This document shows, piece after piece, positions 1-7,376 of a DNA stretch of 32,224 nt. Source of the DNA: Chitinispirillales bacterium (GTDB lineage Bacteria > Fibrobacterota > Chitinivibrionia > Chitinivibrionales > Chitinispirillaceae); the NCBI GenBank assembly GCA_031283085.1, contig JAITCM010000082.1:1-32224 (forward strand), written 5' to 3'. A program made the position numbers and the translations under genes. Each line of letters begins with the position of its first letter. Position 1 is the first letter of the stretch. Under the pieces are notes generated by a model. The model had not been told where the DNA came from. It worked only from the letters and a program-made list of their open reading frames with translations, and searched no databases.

Positions 1-52
1 TTTGCCATTTTTTATAGCCTTTGCTTTTGCGTGTGTTTCTGCCTTCACCCAT
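1..52 (-). CDS. possible 5' end of a small basic protein, cut by the window edge
   Basis: A minus-strand ATG at 52-50 opens a frame that stays open for 17 codons to the window edge. The peptide begins MGEGRNTRKSKGYKKWQ and is strongly basic. There is no Shine-Dalgarno sequence. An AT-rich stretch resembling a -10 box (TATTAT, seven bases before the ATG) would fit a leaderless transcript diverging from the ilv leader. The fragment is too short to recognise and could be chance. Confidence 0.2.
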   Translation of the reverse strand, partial: MGEGRNTRKSKGYKKWQ

Positions 53-177
53 AAAAAATATAATATGGCGGCGCGGGGAACGTCAAAATCAAAGAAATAT
101 ATTGTTCGCGAATAACCGATATTTTGGGCAGGCAATCCCGTTAATCCCGCTAAAAATTAATAAAAAATAAAAAAAAC

Positions 178-207
178 TTGACACCCGCCCGCCCATTAAT
201 GTAAATT
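178..207 (+). promoter_or_regulatory. putative sigma-70-type promoter of the ilv leader
   Basis: A perfect -35 TTGACA lies at 178-183, followed by an 18-base spacer and a weak -10 TAAATT at 202-207. Transcription would begin at about 214-215, almost on the ATG of the leader ORF, so the leader message may be leaderless. The -10 matches only four of six consensus bases, so the exact start is inferred. Confidence 0.5.
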
Positions 208-214
208 TATTAAT

Positions 215-328
215 ATGAAAACAAAAACCGTAAGCCTGATTATTATCATGTCCGTAGCCGTCGCCGCCGTAATCGGCGTGGGCGTGCGGATACTTCTTGC
301 CGTGCCGCGGAAGAGGGGAAAGGGCTGA
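215..328 (+). CDS. branched-chain amino acid leader peptide (ilvL/ivbL-like attenuator peptide)
   Basis: This 37-codon ORF runs from ATG 215 to TGA 326-328. Fifteen of 37 residues are Val, Ile or Leu, including the run LIII near residue 8, a V/A/I/G-rich middle and RILLAV near residue 25. It ends PRKRGKG. Composition, size and position ahead of a terminator and ilvB match the ilv leader peptides of enterobacteria (IlvL, IvbL), which act by ribosome stalling rather than as proteins. No Shine-Dalgarno sequence is present; the ATG sits about where transcription should start. An internal ATG at residue 12 is a possible alternative start. The peptide could also be read as a small hydrophobic membrane peptide, but the downstream RNA structures favour attenuation. 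Confidence 0.7.
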   Translation: MKTKTVSLIIIMSVAVAAVIGVGVRILLAVPRKRGKG

Positions 329-376
329 TTCGGTTCGTTATTGCGGTAGCGAAAAAAACGAAAGGCCTGTCTCCTC
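313..376 (+). promoter_or_regulatory. predicted antiterminator of the ilv attenuator
   Basis: Bases 313-323 (GAGGGGAAAGG) can pair with 366-376 (CCTGTCTCCTC) through ten of eleven positions, counting one G-T pair. The second strand is the ascending half of the terminator stem, so the two structures exclude each other. The first strand overlaps the last leader codons: a ribosome reaching the stop codon at 326-328 would cover it and let the terminator form, while one stalled earlier on Val/Ile/Leu codons would leave it free. Pairing was done by eye; no folding energies were computed. Confidence 0.65.
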
Positions 377-398
377 AATGGGAAGCAGGTCTTTTTTT
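361..398 (+). terminator. rho-independent terminator (attenuator) upstream of ilvB
   Basis: Bases 361-374 pair with 381-394 around the loop TCAATG (375-380). The stem contains GGCCTG against CAGGTC, one C-A mismatch and two G-T pairs, and is followed by seven T residues (392-398). It lies 33 bases after the leader-peptide stop and about 207 bases before ilvB, with no gene of its own to end except the leader. Confidence 0.8.
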
Positions 399-502
399 GT
401 TGTACGGACGGCGGCGCGATATATTATATTGTTAAAGTGTCAATAAAATATTGCGCTGTGTTACGGTATAGCTTCGCCGCGCTCGCGGTGACGGTCATCG
501 CC

Positions 503-556
503 TTGCGGCGAGATAAACAAGTTGGCTTCGCCGAGATAAACAAGTTGCGGGGAGCG
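503..556 (+). repeat. diverged copies of the 23-bp GAGATAAACAAG repeat
   Basis: Two adjacent units sharing GAGATAAACAAGTTG lie at about 503-521 and 522-544, just before ilvB. The stretch from about 522 (TTGGCTTCGCCGAGATAA, then AAGTTGCG and GGAGCGAAGCG) is nearly the reverse complement of 24,150-24,197 next to the IMP dehydrogenase gene. This marks a dispersed repeat family. It lies inside the ilvB untranslated leader, between the attenuator and the ribosome-binding site. Confidence 0.7.
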
Positions 557-604
557 AAGCGGCTAAGCCGATAGCGGGTCGTTTTTTATGGAGGCGGTAT
601 TTAA

Positions 605-2329
605 GTGAAGAAGACAGGTTCGCAGATTCTTGTCGACGCGCTGGTCAACGAGGGCGTCAAGGTAGCTTTCGGGTATCCGGGCGGGACAGTCATCCCCATC
701 TTTGACGTGCTCTACGACACGAAAGAGATTACTTTCATCCTGACGCGCCACGAGCAGGGCGCGGCGCACGCGGCCGACGGTTACGCCCGGGCCACGGGTG
801 AGGTGGGCGTGTGCATAGCCACTTCGGGGCCGGGGGCGATAAACATTATGACCGGCGTGGCCACGGCTTATTTGGATTCTATTCCCTTAGTGGCGATAAC
901 GGGGCAGGTGGCCTCGCCGCTTTTGGGCACCGACGCCTTTCAGGAGGCCGACGTCGTGGGGATAAGCCGGCCCATCACCAAGCACAATTTTTTGGTGAAG
1001 GATGTCGCGGAGCTGCCGGCGATGCTCAAGCAGGCGTTTCACATCGCCCGCACGGGGCGTCCGGGGCCGGTGCTCGTGGACATTCCGGTAGATATAGCGC
1101 GGGCGCCGCTCGAAAATTACGAGTACCCATCCGAGGTCTTGATACGCGGCTACAAGCCGACAGTGGAGGGGCACCCAAAGCAGATAGAGAAGGTTGCGGC
1201 GCTTATAGCCGGGGCTAAAAAGCCGGTCATCTTCGCAGGCGGCGGCGTCGTCGCTGCGGGCGCGCATGAGGAGCTAAAAAGGCTCGCGGAGACCACGAAC
1301 ATTCCCGTCACGCTCTCGTTCATGGGGCTGGGCGCTTTCCCAGGCGGCCACCCGCTGTTTATCGGGATGCCCGGCATGCACGGGGCCAAGTGCGCCAACC
1401 GCGCCTTGCAGGAGTGCGACCTGATAGTCTCGATAGGTGTGCGTTTTGATGACCGCGTGACCGGCTTCGTCGCCAGATTCGCGCCAAACGCCTCGATAAT
1501 ACATATAGATGTAGACCCGGCCTCCGTGTCGAAAATCGTGCAGGTTGACGTGCCGGTCGTCGGGGATGCCAAAAACATACTCACGACGCTCAACGGCATC
1601 GTCAAGCCGCGCGAGGCCGGCGTCTGGAACGAAACGGTAAAGGAGTGGCGGGGGGAGAAGCTATTCGCCTACCAGTCCTCCGACACGGAGATCAAGCCGC
1701 AGGCGGTCATAGAGAAGCTCTACGAGGTGACCGGCGGCGACGCTATAGTTTGCACGGAGGTTGGGCAGCACCAGATGTGGACTGCCCATTATTACAGGTT
1801 CGACAAACCGCGGACGCTGATTTCCTCCGGCGGCTTAGGTACGATGGGTTTCGGCCTGCCGGCGTCTATGGGCGCGGCGCTGGCGTGTCCCGGGCGGACA
1901 GTCGTGGATATCGCCGGCGACGGGTCTATACAGATGAACATACAGGAGTTGGCCACGATAGCTATCAACAAAATTCCGGTTAAGGTCGTGATACTGAACA
2001 ACAGTTACTTGGGGATGGTGCGGCAGTGGCAGGATTTGTTCTACGGTAAGCGCTACAGCTCGACCTGCCTGCGCAAGGGCCGCGACTGTCCGGGTTGCTG
2101 CGACCCGAACGGCTGCGATAAGCGCTACGTTCCCGATTTTGTCAAGCTGGCGGAGAGTTACGGCATAGCCGGCTTTCGGGCGGAGAAGCCGTCGGAGGTC
2201 GAAGATGTGCTGCGCGGCGGTTTGGGGACGGACGGTCCCGCCGTGATTGAGTTCATGGTCGCTCCGGAAGAGAACGTCTTCCCCATGGTGCCGGCCGGGA
2301 AGTCATTAGACGAGATATTGGAGGGTTGA
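605..2329 (+). CDS. ilvB: acetolactate synthase, large (catalytic) subunit
   Basis: This thiamine-diphosphate enzyme condenses pyruvate with pyruvate or 2-oxobutyrate, the first common step of valine, leucine and isoleucine synthesis. The 574-residue length is normal. Visible landmarks are GYPGG near residue 24, the catalytic Glu50 in RHEQGA, RFDDRVTG for FAD contact, and the TPP/Mg motif GDGSIQMN near 438 with NNSYLGMVRQWQ after it. The start is GTG, fixed by GGAGG at 590-594 ten bases upstream. An unusual cysteine-rich insertion (Cys488, 495, 498, 499 and 504) follows the KRYSS segment, where many family members run almost directly into PDFVKLAE. The regulatory subunit follows after six bases. 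Expression is probably controlled by the upstream leader-peptide attenuator. Confidence 0.97.
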   Translation: MKKTGSQILVDALVNEGVKVAFGYPGGTVIPIFDVLYDTKEITFILTRHEQGAAHAADGYARATGEVGVCIATSGPGAINIMTGVATAYLDSIPLVAITGQVASPLLGTDAFQEADVVGISRPITKHNFLVKDVAELPAMLKQAFHIARTGRPGPVLVDIPVDIARAPLENYEYPSEVLIRGYKPTVEGHPKQIEKVAALIAGAKKPVIFAGGGVVAAGAHEELKRLAETTNIPVTLSFMGLGAFPGGHPLFIGMPGMHGAKCANRALQECDLIVSIGVRFDDRVTGFVARFAPNASIIHIDVDPASVSKIVQVDVPVVGDAKNILTTLNGIVKPREAGVWNETVKEWRGEKLFAYQSSDTEIKPQAVIEKLYEVTGGDAIVCTEVGQHQMWTAHYYRFDKPRTLISSGGLGTMGFGLPASMGAALACPGRTVVDIAGDGSIQMNIQELATIAINKIPVKVVILNNSYLGMVRQWQDLFYGKRYSSTCLRKGRDCPGCCDPNGCDKRYVPDFVKLAESYGIAGFRAEKPSEVEDVLRGGLGTDGPAVIEFMVAPEENVFPMVPAGKSLDEILEG

Positions 2330-2335
2330 GCCGAT

Positions 2336-2818
2336 ATGAGCACGCATACGATAAGCATACTGACGGAAAACCGCAGCGGTTCGCTGTCGAGGATAGCCGG
2401 GCTGTTTTCAAGCCGGGGCTACAACATCTCCACGCTGACTGTGGCGGAGACGGAAGACCCCGCGGTGTCGAGAATGACGATAGTGGTGGCCGGCGATAAC
2501 GACATTCTGGAACAGATAGTCAAGCAGCTGAATAAACTGATAGACGTAATCAAAGTGATTGATTTTAACGAGGAGCCGATAATAGAGCGCGAGCTTTTAT
2601 TGATAAGGGTTGACTCGACGAAGAGCAATCGGCACGAGATAGTGGAGACCGCGAACCTGTTTAGCGCCGGCGTGGCGGCGGTGACGGCGGGGTCAATAAC
2701 ATTGGAATTATTAGAAACGAGTCAACGTATAGACGAGTTCGTATTATTATTGAAGCCGTACGGGATAAAAGAATTAGTACGGTCAGGGGCGGTGGCGATA
2801 GCGAAGTCGAAGAAATAG
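2336..2818 (+). CDS. ilvN: acetolactate synthase, small (regulatory) subunit
   Basis: The 160-residue protein has the family's usual size. It starts with an ACT domain (HTISILTENRSGSLSRIAGLFSSRGYNI), followed by the typical TEDPAVSRMTIVV strand and a C-terminal ACT-like half (ELLLIRVD, then IDEFVLLLKPYGIKELVRSG). It binds IlvB and mediates valine feedback inhibition in the family. The ATG start lies six bases after the ilvB stop, with GGAGGG at the ilvB end as the likely ribosome-binding site, so the two subunits are co-transcribed. The E. coli-type name ilvN (or ilvH) is used; substrate-level feedback cannot be judged from sequence. Confidence 0.95.
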   Translation: MSTHTISILTENRSGSLSRIAGLFSSRGYNISTLTVAETEDPAVSRMTIVVAGDNDILEQIVKQLNKLIDVIKVIDFNEEPIIERELLLIRVDSTKSNRHEIVETANLFSAGVAAVTAGSITLELLETSQRIDEFVLLLKPYGIKELVRSGAVAIAKSKK

Positions 2819-2864
2819 ATTTTGATTTTCCGCGACGCGAAGCGGCGCTTGTGTTTTTGTTTTT

Positions 2865-2971
2865 GCGGCACGTTAGTGCCGCATATTTACGGGGGGTGTT
2901 ACGGGGGGGCTTTATCCCCCCGTAGGGTGGGTAGCGGAATAAAATATGGCGGCGAAGCCGACATATTTTAT
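2865..2971. repeat. cluster of three palindromes between ilvN and ilvC
   Basis: Three inverted repeats are visible. GCGGCAC (2865-2871) faces GTGCCGC (2876-2882). ACGGGGGG (2901-2908) faces CCCCCCGT (2916-2923). ATAAAATATG (2939-2948) faces CATATTTTAT (2962-2971). All are perfect. None is followed by a T-run on the plus strand, so none is a clear terminator. They could be RNA processing or stability hairpins splitting ilvBN from ilvC, or remnants of interspersed repeats. A 64-codon ORF crossing this stretch only translates the palindromes. Confidence 0.6.
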
Positions 2972-3079
2972 GTAGCGAGGGAGCGGTGCGCCGCAGTGCG
3001 GCGCTGTTTACCGTAAGCCCTCCCCTTAAAATCGTATTTGACTTTAATTAAAACACACACATAAACAAGGAGCAGTAAA

Positions 3080-4183
3080 ATGGCAGTTATTGATTTCGGC
3101 GGTAAGAAGGAGAAGGTCGTTACCCGCAAGGAGTTCTCGGTCGCTAAGGCGCGTACCGTTCTGAAGGGTGAGGTAATCGCGGTGATCGGCTACGGCGTTC
3201 AGGGGCCGGCGCAGGCGCTCAACCTTCGCGACAACGGCTTCAAGAACGTGATAATCGGGCAGTCCAAGAAGTTCAAGAAGGACTGGGACCGCGCGGTGAA
3301 GGACGGCTGGGTTCCGGGCAAGACGCTCTTTGAGGTCGAGGAGGCGGCGCAGCGCGGGACGATTGTCAAGATGCTGGTGGCCGACGCGGCGCAGCGGGCG
3401 ATTTGGCCGTCGATTAAGAAGTACTTGACAAAGGGGAAAGCGCTGTACTTCTCCCACGGATTCTCCATCGTCTACAAGGAGCAGACGAAGATTATCCCGC
3501 CCAAGGACATCGACGTGATTATGGTCGCGCCCAAGGGGAGCGGCACTTCCGTCCGCCGCAACTTCATAAACGGCGTCGGCATCAATTCGAGCTTCGCGGT
3601 CGAGCAGAACGCGACAAAGCGCGCCGAGGAGCGCTGTATCGCGCTCGGCATAGGCATAGGCAGCGGCTACCTCTTCCCGACGACGTTCGAGAAGGAGGTC
3701 TACAGCGACCTGACCGGTGAGCGTGGGACGCTCATGGGCGCGCTGGCGGGAATCATGGAGGCGCAGTACGACGTTTTGCGCAAGAACGGGCACAGCCCCA
3801 GCGAGGCGTTCAACGAGACGGTCGAGGAGCTCACGCAGAGCCTCATCCGCTTAGTTGACGAGAACGGGATGGACTGGATGTATTCCAACTGTTCCTCGAC
3901 CGCGCAGAGGGGCGCGCTCGACTGGAAGCCCAAGTTCAAGAAGGCCACGCTGCCGGTCTTCAGGGAGCTGTACGCCTCGGTCAAGAGCGGCGCTGAGACA
4001 AAGCGGGTCCTCTTAGCCTGCGGCAAGCCGAATTATAAGGAGCTGTTGGACAAAGAGCTTGCCGAGATGGGAAATTCTGAGATGTGGAAAGCCGGCGCCG
4101 CCGCCAGGTCTTTAAGGCCGAAGGAAAAGGCGCGGGAGATTACGAAGGACACGAAGGGCATCGCCGGCCGCGGTAAGAATTAG
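3080..4183 (+). CDS. ilvC: ketol-acid reductoisomerase (NADP+), Bacteroidetes/eukaryote-like class
   Basis: The enzyme converts acetolactate or acetohydroxybutyrate to dihydroxy acids with NADPH and Mg2+, the second step of the pathway. The nucleotide loop GYGVQG is at residues 37-42. The distinctive segments SHGFSIVYKEQT, VAPKGSGTSVRR, GSGYLFPTTFEKEV, SDLTGERGTLMG and MYSNCSSTAQRGALDW identify the family. With its RDNGFKNVIIGQSK and DGWVPGKTLFEVEEA segments it resembles the class found in Bacteroidetes and plants/fungi more than the E. coli enzyme. At 367 residues it is slightly long; the extra length is a lysine-rich tail after ARSLRP. The ATG is preceded by AAGGAGCAG at good spacing. The 261-base gap from ilvN and its hairpins may let ilvC be expressed separately. 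Confidence 0.96.
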   Translation: MAVIDFGGKKEKVVTRKEFSVAKARTVLKGEVIAVIGYGVQGPAQALNLRDNGFKNVIIGQSKKFKKDWDRAVKDGWVPGKTLFEVEEAAQRGTIVKMLVADAAQRAIWPSIKKYLTKGKALYFSHGFSIVYKEQTKIIPPKDIDVIMVAPKGSGTSVRRNFINGVGINSSFAVEQNATKRAEERCIALGIGIGSGYLFPTTFEKEVYSDLTGERGTLMGALAGIMEAQYDVLRKNGHSPSEAFNETVEELTQSLIRLVDENGMDWMYSNCSSTAQRGALDWKPKFKKATLPVFRELYASVKSGAETKRVLLACGKPNYKELLDKELAEMGNSEMWKAGAAARSLRPKEKAREITKDTKGIAGRGKN

Positions 4184-4195
4184 GCGTTGTATTAA

Positions 4196-4340
4196 TAACG
4201 GCAATGGTTTTGACGTTGTAGGGGCGACCGTCCCGGTCGCCCTATGTTGGACAGACGAACGGCAGGGCGACCGAGGACGGTCGCCCCTACGTACGACGGT
4301 TTTGTGATTGACGCGATTAAACGTTGATAAATATCACCCA
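4196..4340. repeat. GC-rich palindromic interspersed repeat, copy A
   Basis: A perfect 16-bp inverted repeat, from GTAGGGGCGACC at 4218-4233 to GGTCGCCCCTAC at 4275-4290, encloses two smaller hairpins of GGGCGACCG facing CGGTCGCCC (4222-4242 and 4265-4286). Flanks TTGACGTTG on the left, and GTACGACGGTTTTG with GATTGACGCG and AACGTTGA on the right, recur in other copies in this window. It fills most of the ilvC-leuA gap. No protein is encoded. Mobility, if any, is inferred from copy number only. Confidence 0.8.
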
Positions 4341-4353
4341 AAATATCAAAAAA

Positions 4354-5907
4354 ATGAAAAAAGAAAAAGTATTAATCTTCGACACCACCCTCCGTGACGG
4401 CGAGCAAGCCGCTCCCGCCAGCCTCTCCGTCGACCAAAAGCTCCGCGTAGCCCGCCAGCTCGCCCGCTTGAACGTTGACATTATCGAGGCCGGATTTCCC
4501 ATATCGTCTCCGGGCGACTTCGAGTCCGTCTCTACCATTGCCCGCGAAATAAAGGACGGACCTGTCATCTGCGGTTTGGCCCGCCTTGTCGAAAAAGACA
4601 TAGTTGCCTGCGCCAAAGCCGTCAAGCCGGCGCAGCGCCCGCGGGTGCATACGTTTATCGGGACTTCCGCCATACATACGGAAAAGAAGCTGCGCAAGTC
4701 CGAGGATGAAGTGCTGTCAATGATTATCGACAGCGTCAAGCTGGCCCGCCGTCTCTGCCCGGATGTTGAGTTTTCCGCGGAGGATGCCGGACGGACGGAC
4801 GGCGACTATCTGTGCCGCGTGGTGGAAGCGGCAATCAGGGCGGGGGCGTCCACGGTCAATATCCCGGATACTGTCGGCTACACGCCGCCGGAGCAGTTCG
4901 GGGCGATAATTGATATGCTGTTTAACCGCGTGCCGAATATTGACAGGGCGGTAATTTCGGTACACTGCCACAACGATTTGGGGATGTCGGTGGCCAACTC
5001 CCTCACCGCGGTCGCCCACGGCGCGCGGCAGGTGGAGTGCACCGTAAACGGGATAGGCGAGCGCGCCGGCAACGCCGCGCTGGAGGAGATTGTCATGGCG
5101 CTGAAGCTGCGCGGCGATTTCTTCAAGGCGGACACAAACATCAACACGCGCGAAATAACGCGGACGAGCCGTTTGGTCAGCGAGATATGCAGTATGCCCG
5201 TGCAGCCCAACAAGGCTATTGTGGGGAGCAACGCGTTTGCCCATTCTTCGGGGATTCATCAGGACGGCGTTCTTAAAGCGCGGAACACTTACGAGATTAT
5301 GACCCCGCAGTCGGTGGGGCTTAAGAATAATCACATGAATCTCACGAGCCGTTCGGGAAGCCATATATTGAAGACGCGGCTCGCGGAACTGGGTTACGCC
5401 GAATCGGATTACGATATGCTGTCGGTCTATGAGAAATTCAAGGCGCTGGCGGATAAGAAGGGTACGGTTTACGATGATGATTTGGTAACGCTGATGGAGT
5501 CGGAGGCCGGCCACGAGGTTATCGATACATATACGCTGGACTACCTGAGCGTAGCCTGCGGCAGGGGCGTGGCGCCTGTGGCAATGGCAAAAATTACGGT
5601 TGACGGCAAAACGGTTCAATCCGCCGCGTACGGCGACGGCCCGGTACACGCGGCGACGAATGCCATCGACCAGATTGTAGGGTATAAGATAAAGGTTGAC
5701 AATTTGTACATAGCCGCGATAACGGAGGGCCGGGAGGCGCAGGCGAATGTAAAGGTAAGCGCCTCGTCGGCCGAGGGTTCATTCGTGGGCAGGGGCGTCA
5801 GCACCGATATTGTGGAAGCGTCGGCATTAGCGTATATGGATATTGTCAACAAGATTGCAAGGATGAAAAAATTTAAGCGCAAGGTGCCGAAGGTTGTTAA
5901 TGATTAG
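4354..5907 (+). CDS. leuA: 2-isopropylmalate synthase
   Basis: This enzyme condenses acetyl-CoA with 2-oxoisovalerate, the first committed step of leucine synthesis. The 517-residue protein has the DRE-TIM barrel metallolyase signature FDTTLRDGEQ at the N-terminus, HCHNDLGMSVANS for metal and substrate binding, NGIGERAGNAALEE and the SGIHQDGVLK segment. The C-terminal third is the LeuA allosteric (dimerisation) domain ending near GRGVSTDIVEASALAYMDIVNK. The ATG at 4354 is chosen because MKKEKVLIFDTTLRDGEQ matches the family start; a TTG at 4324 would add ten residues. Neither has a clear Shine-Dalgarno sequence. The interspersed repeat reaches nearly to the start codon. It is distinguished from the second synthase of the window (9229-10824) by DGEQA rather than DGNQA and by closer LeuA similarity. 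Confidence 0.93.
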   Translation: MKKEKVLIFDTTLRDGEQAAPASLSVDQKLRVARQLARLNVDIIEAGFPISSPGDFESVSTIAREIKDGPVICGLARLVEKDIVACAKAVKPAQRPRVHTFIGTSAIHTEKKLRKSEDEVLSMIIDSVKLARRLCPDVEFSAEDAGRTDGDYLCRVVEAAIRAGASTVNIPDTVGYTPPEQFGAIIDMLFNRVPNIDRAVISVHCHNDLGMSVANSLTAVAHGARQVECTVNGIGERAGNAALEEIVMALKLRGDFFKADTNINTREITRTSRLVSEICSMPVQPNKAIVGSNAFAHSSGIHQDGVLKARNTYEIMTPQSVGLKNNHMNLTSRSGSHILKTRLAELGYAESDYDMLSVYEKFKALADKKGTVYDDDLVTLMESEAGHEVIDTYTLDYLSVACGRGVAPVAMAKITVDGKTVQSAAYGDGPVHAATNAIDQIVGYKIKVDNLYIAAITEGREAQANVKVSASSAEGSFVGRGVSTDIVEASALAYMDIVNKIARMKKFKRKVPKVVND

Positions 5908-5911
5908 CGTT

Positions 5912-6145
5912 CATTAATATTGGCAATGTAACAATGTGCCGTAGGGGCGCCCGTTGTTGGATTGACGGTTGATGCGGTAAAACATTGGTTAATATCGACA
6001 ATGTAACAACATTCCGTAGGGGCGGGGTCAGCCCGCCCCGTTTATTGGACAGACGAAACGGAAGGGGCGGCCGAGGACGGTCGCCCCTACGTACGACGGT
6101 TTGGCGATTGACGCAACAAAACGTTGAATTAATATTGGCAATTAT
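5912..6145. repeat. GC-rich palindromic interspersed repeat, composite copy B
   Basis: Two left ends (TTAATATTGGCAATGTAAC near 5933 and TTAATATCGACAATGTAAC near 5988), each followed by CCGTAGGGGCG, show that one unit is nested beside another. The larger part has GGGGCGGG facing CCCGCCCC (about 6020-6040). It shares GGACAGACGAA and ACGGTCGCCCCTACGTACGACGG with copy A. The right end, AACGTTGAATTAATATTGGCAAT, is close to the left end. It occupies nearly all of the 285-base leuA-leuB gap and codes for nothing convincing. Confidence 0.78.
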
Positions 6146-6192
6146 ATCACTATCCATAATATATAAATCAAACAGAAAGGTGAGACAATAAC

Positions 6193-7254
6193 ATGAAATC
6201 CTACAACATAGCCCTGATGGGCGGCGACGGTACCGGCCCCGAAGTTCTCCGTGAGGGCGTCAAAGTTCTGGACGCGGCGGCCTCCAAGCACGGCCTCAAG
6301 CTCAACTACACCGACTACGACTTCGGCGGCGAGCGCTATATGCGCACCGGCGAGACGCTCTCGCAGTCCAACATCGACGAGTTAGCGAAACAGGACGCTA
6401 TCTTCTTGGGCGCCATCGGCCACCCCGACGTCAAGCCCGGCATCCTTGAGGTGGGAATCCTGCTCAAACTGCGTTTCGCGCTTGACCAGTATATCAACCT
6501 GCGCCCCGTCAAGCTGTATCCCAACGTCGAAACGCCGCTCAAGGACAAAGGCCCGGAGCACATAGACTTTGTGGTGATACGGGAGAACAGCGGCGGGATA
6601 TACACGGGGATGGGCGGGGCGATGATGGTCGGCACGCAGAACGAAATCGCCACGCAGGTCATGTGTTACTCGCGCCCGGTAGTCGAGCGCTGTATCAGGT
6701 ACGCGTATGACCTGACGCGCAAGCGTAACAGGAAGAAGACGCTGACGCTCGTCCACAAATGCAATGTGTTGACCCACGCCGGGGACTTGTGGGTGCGGAC
6801 GCATAAAGAGGTGGGGGACGCGGATTACAAGGACATCAAACAGGATTACAACCACGTTGACGCCTGCACGATGTGGATGGTGAAAAGCCCGGAGTTCTAC
6901 GACGTCATCGTTACCGAGAATCTTTTCGGCGACATCATCACCGATTTGGGGGCGATGATTCAGGGCGGAATGGGAATTGCGGCCGGCGGCAACATCAACC
7001 CCAACGGGGTATCGATGTTCGAGCCGATAGGCGGGAGCGCGCCGAAATATACGGGCAAGAACGTCATCAACCCGATGGCGGCGATTTGCGCCGTGGCGAT
7101 GATGTTGGACACGCTGGGGGAGGACAAGGCCGCCGCGTCGATTGACAAAGCCGTTTACGACGCTTTGGCCTCCGGCAAAATAAAGAGTATGTCGGCGGGA
7201 AAGATGGGCATGGGAACCAAAGAAGTCGGGGACTTGGTGGCGTCGTTGGTGTGA
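6193..7254 (+). CDS. leuB: 3-isopropylmalate dehydrogenase
   Basis: This is an NAD-dependent decarboxylating dehydrogenase of the isocitrate/isopropylmalate family, which oxidises 3-isopropylmalate to 2-oxoisocaproate. The 353-residue length is typical. Landmarks are GGDGTGPEV at residue 10, the LKLRFALDQYINLRPVKLY segment with the substrate arginines, VVIRENSGGIYTG, the KCNVL lysine, VTENLFGDIITDLGA with its metal aspartates, and the adenine loop EPIGGSAPKYTGKNVINPMA. The start is supported by GAAAGGTGAGA upstream. Isocitrate or tartrate dehydrogenase activity is less likely given the leuA neighbour. leuC and leuD are not in the window, so the isomerase must be encoded elsewhere. Confidence 0.93.
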   Translation: MKSYNIALMGGDGTGPEVLREGVKVLDAAASKHGLKLNYTDYDFGGERYMRTGETLSQSNIDELAKQDAIFLGAIGHPDVKPGILEVGILLKLRFALDQYINLRPVKLYPNVETPLKDKGPEHIDFVVIRENSGGIYTGMGGAMMVGTQNEIATQVMCYSRPVVERCIRYAYDLTRKRNRKKTLTLVHKCNVLTHAGDLWVRTHKEVGDADYKDIKQDYNHVDACTMWMVKSPEFYDVIVTENLFGDIITDLGAMIQGGMGIAAGGNINPNGVSMFEPIGGSAPKYTGKNVINPMAAICAVAMMLDTLGEDKAAASIDKAVYDALASGKIKSMSAGKMGMGTKEVGDLVASLV

Positions 7255-7314
7255 GACGGGTAACCGGGTGGGGCGCTGGCAAAAACCGCTTAATTTTACT
7301 GAAAACGCATATTT

Positions 7315-7344
7315 TTATTTAGTAAGTAGTAATTTACTAAATAA
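7315..7344. promoter_or_regulatory. 11-bp inverted repeat, candidate operator of the PIN cassette
   Basis: TTATTTAGTAA (7315-7325) and TTACTAAATAA (7334-7344) form a perfect 11-bp inverted repeat with an eight-base centre. It starts about 60 bases after leuB and ends 33 bases before the PIN-domain gene, in an AT-rich stretch with a -10-like TATAAC further on. Toxin-antitoxin operons are often autoregulated through such palindromes. A terminator is less likely because the stem is AT-rich and has no T-run after it. Confidence 0.5.
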
Positions 7345-7376
7345 GAACGAATATATTTTATAACACGGGGCGGGGC

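Noticed and set aside
196-378. Minus-strand 60-codon ORF over the ilv leader
   Set aside because: It is the reverse reading of the leader ORF and terminator; it has no ribosome-binding site and its peptide has no recognisable feature.
2822-3016. 64-codon plus-strand ORF between ilvN and ilvC
   Set aside because: It only translates hairpin-rich DNA, has no ribosome-binding site and gives a Cys/Arg/Gly-rich peptide with no pattern.
4717-5649. Long 310-codon minus-strand ORF inside leuA (and similar long shadows in ilvC, flagellin and others)
   Set aside because: It is antisense to well-conserved genes of GC-rich codon use; the peptides are Arg/His-rich and unlike any protein.
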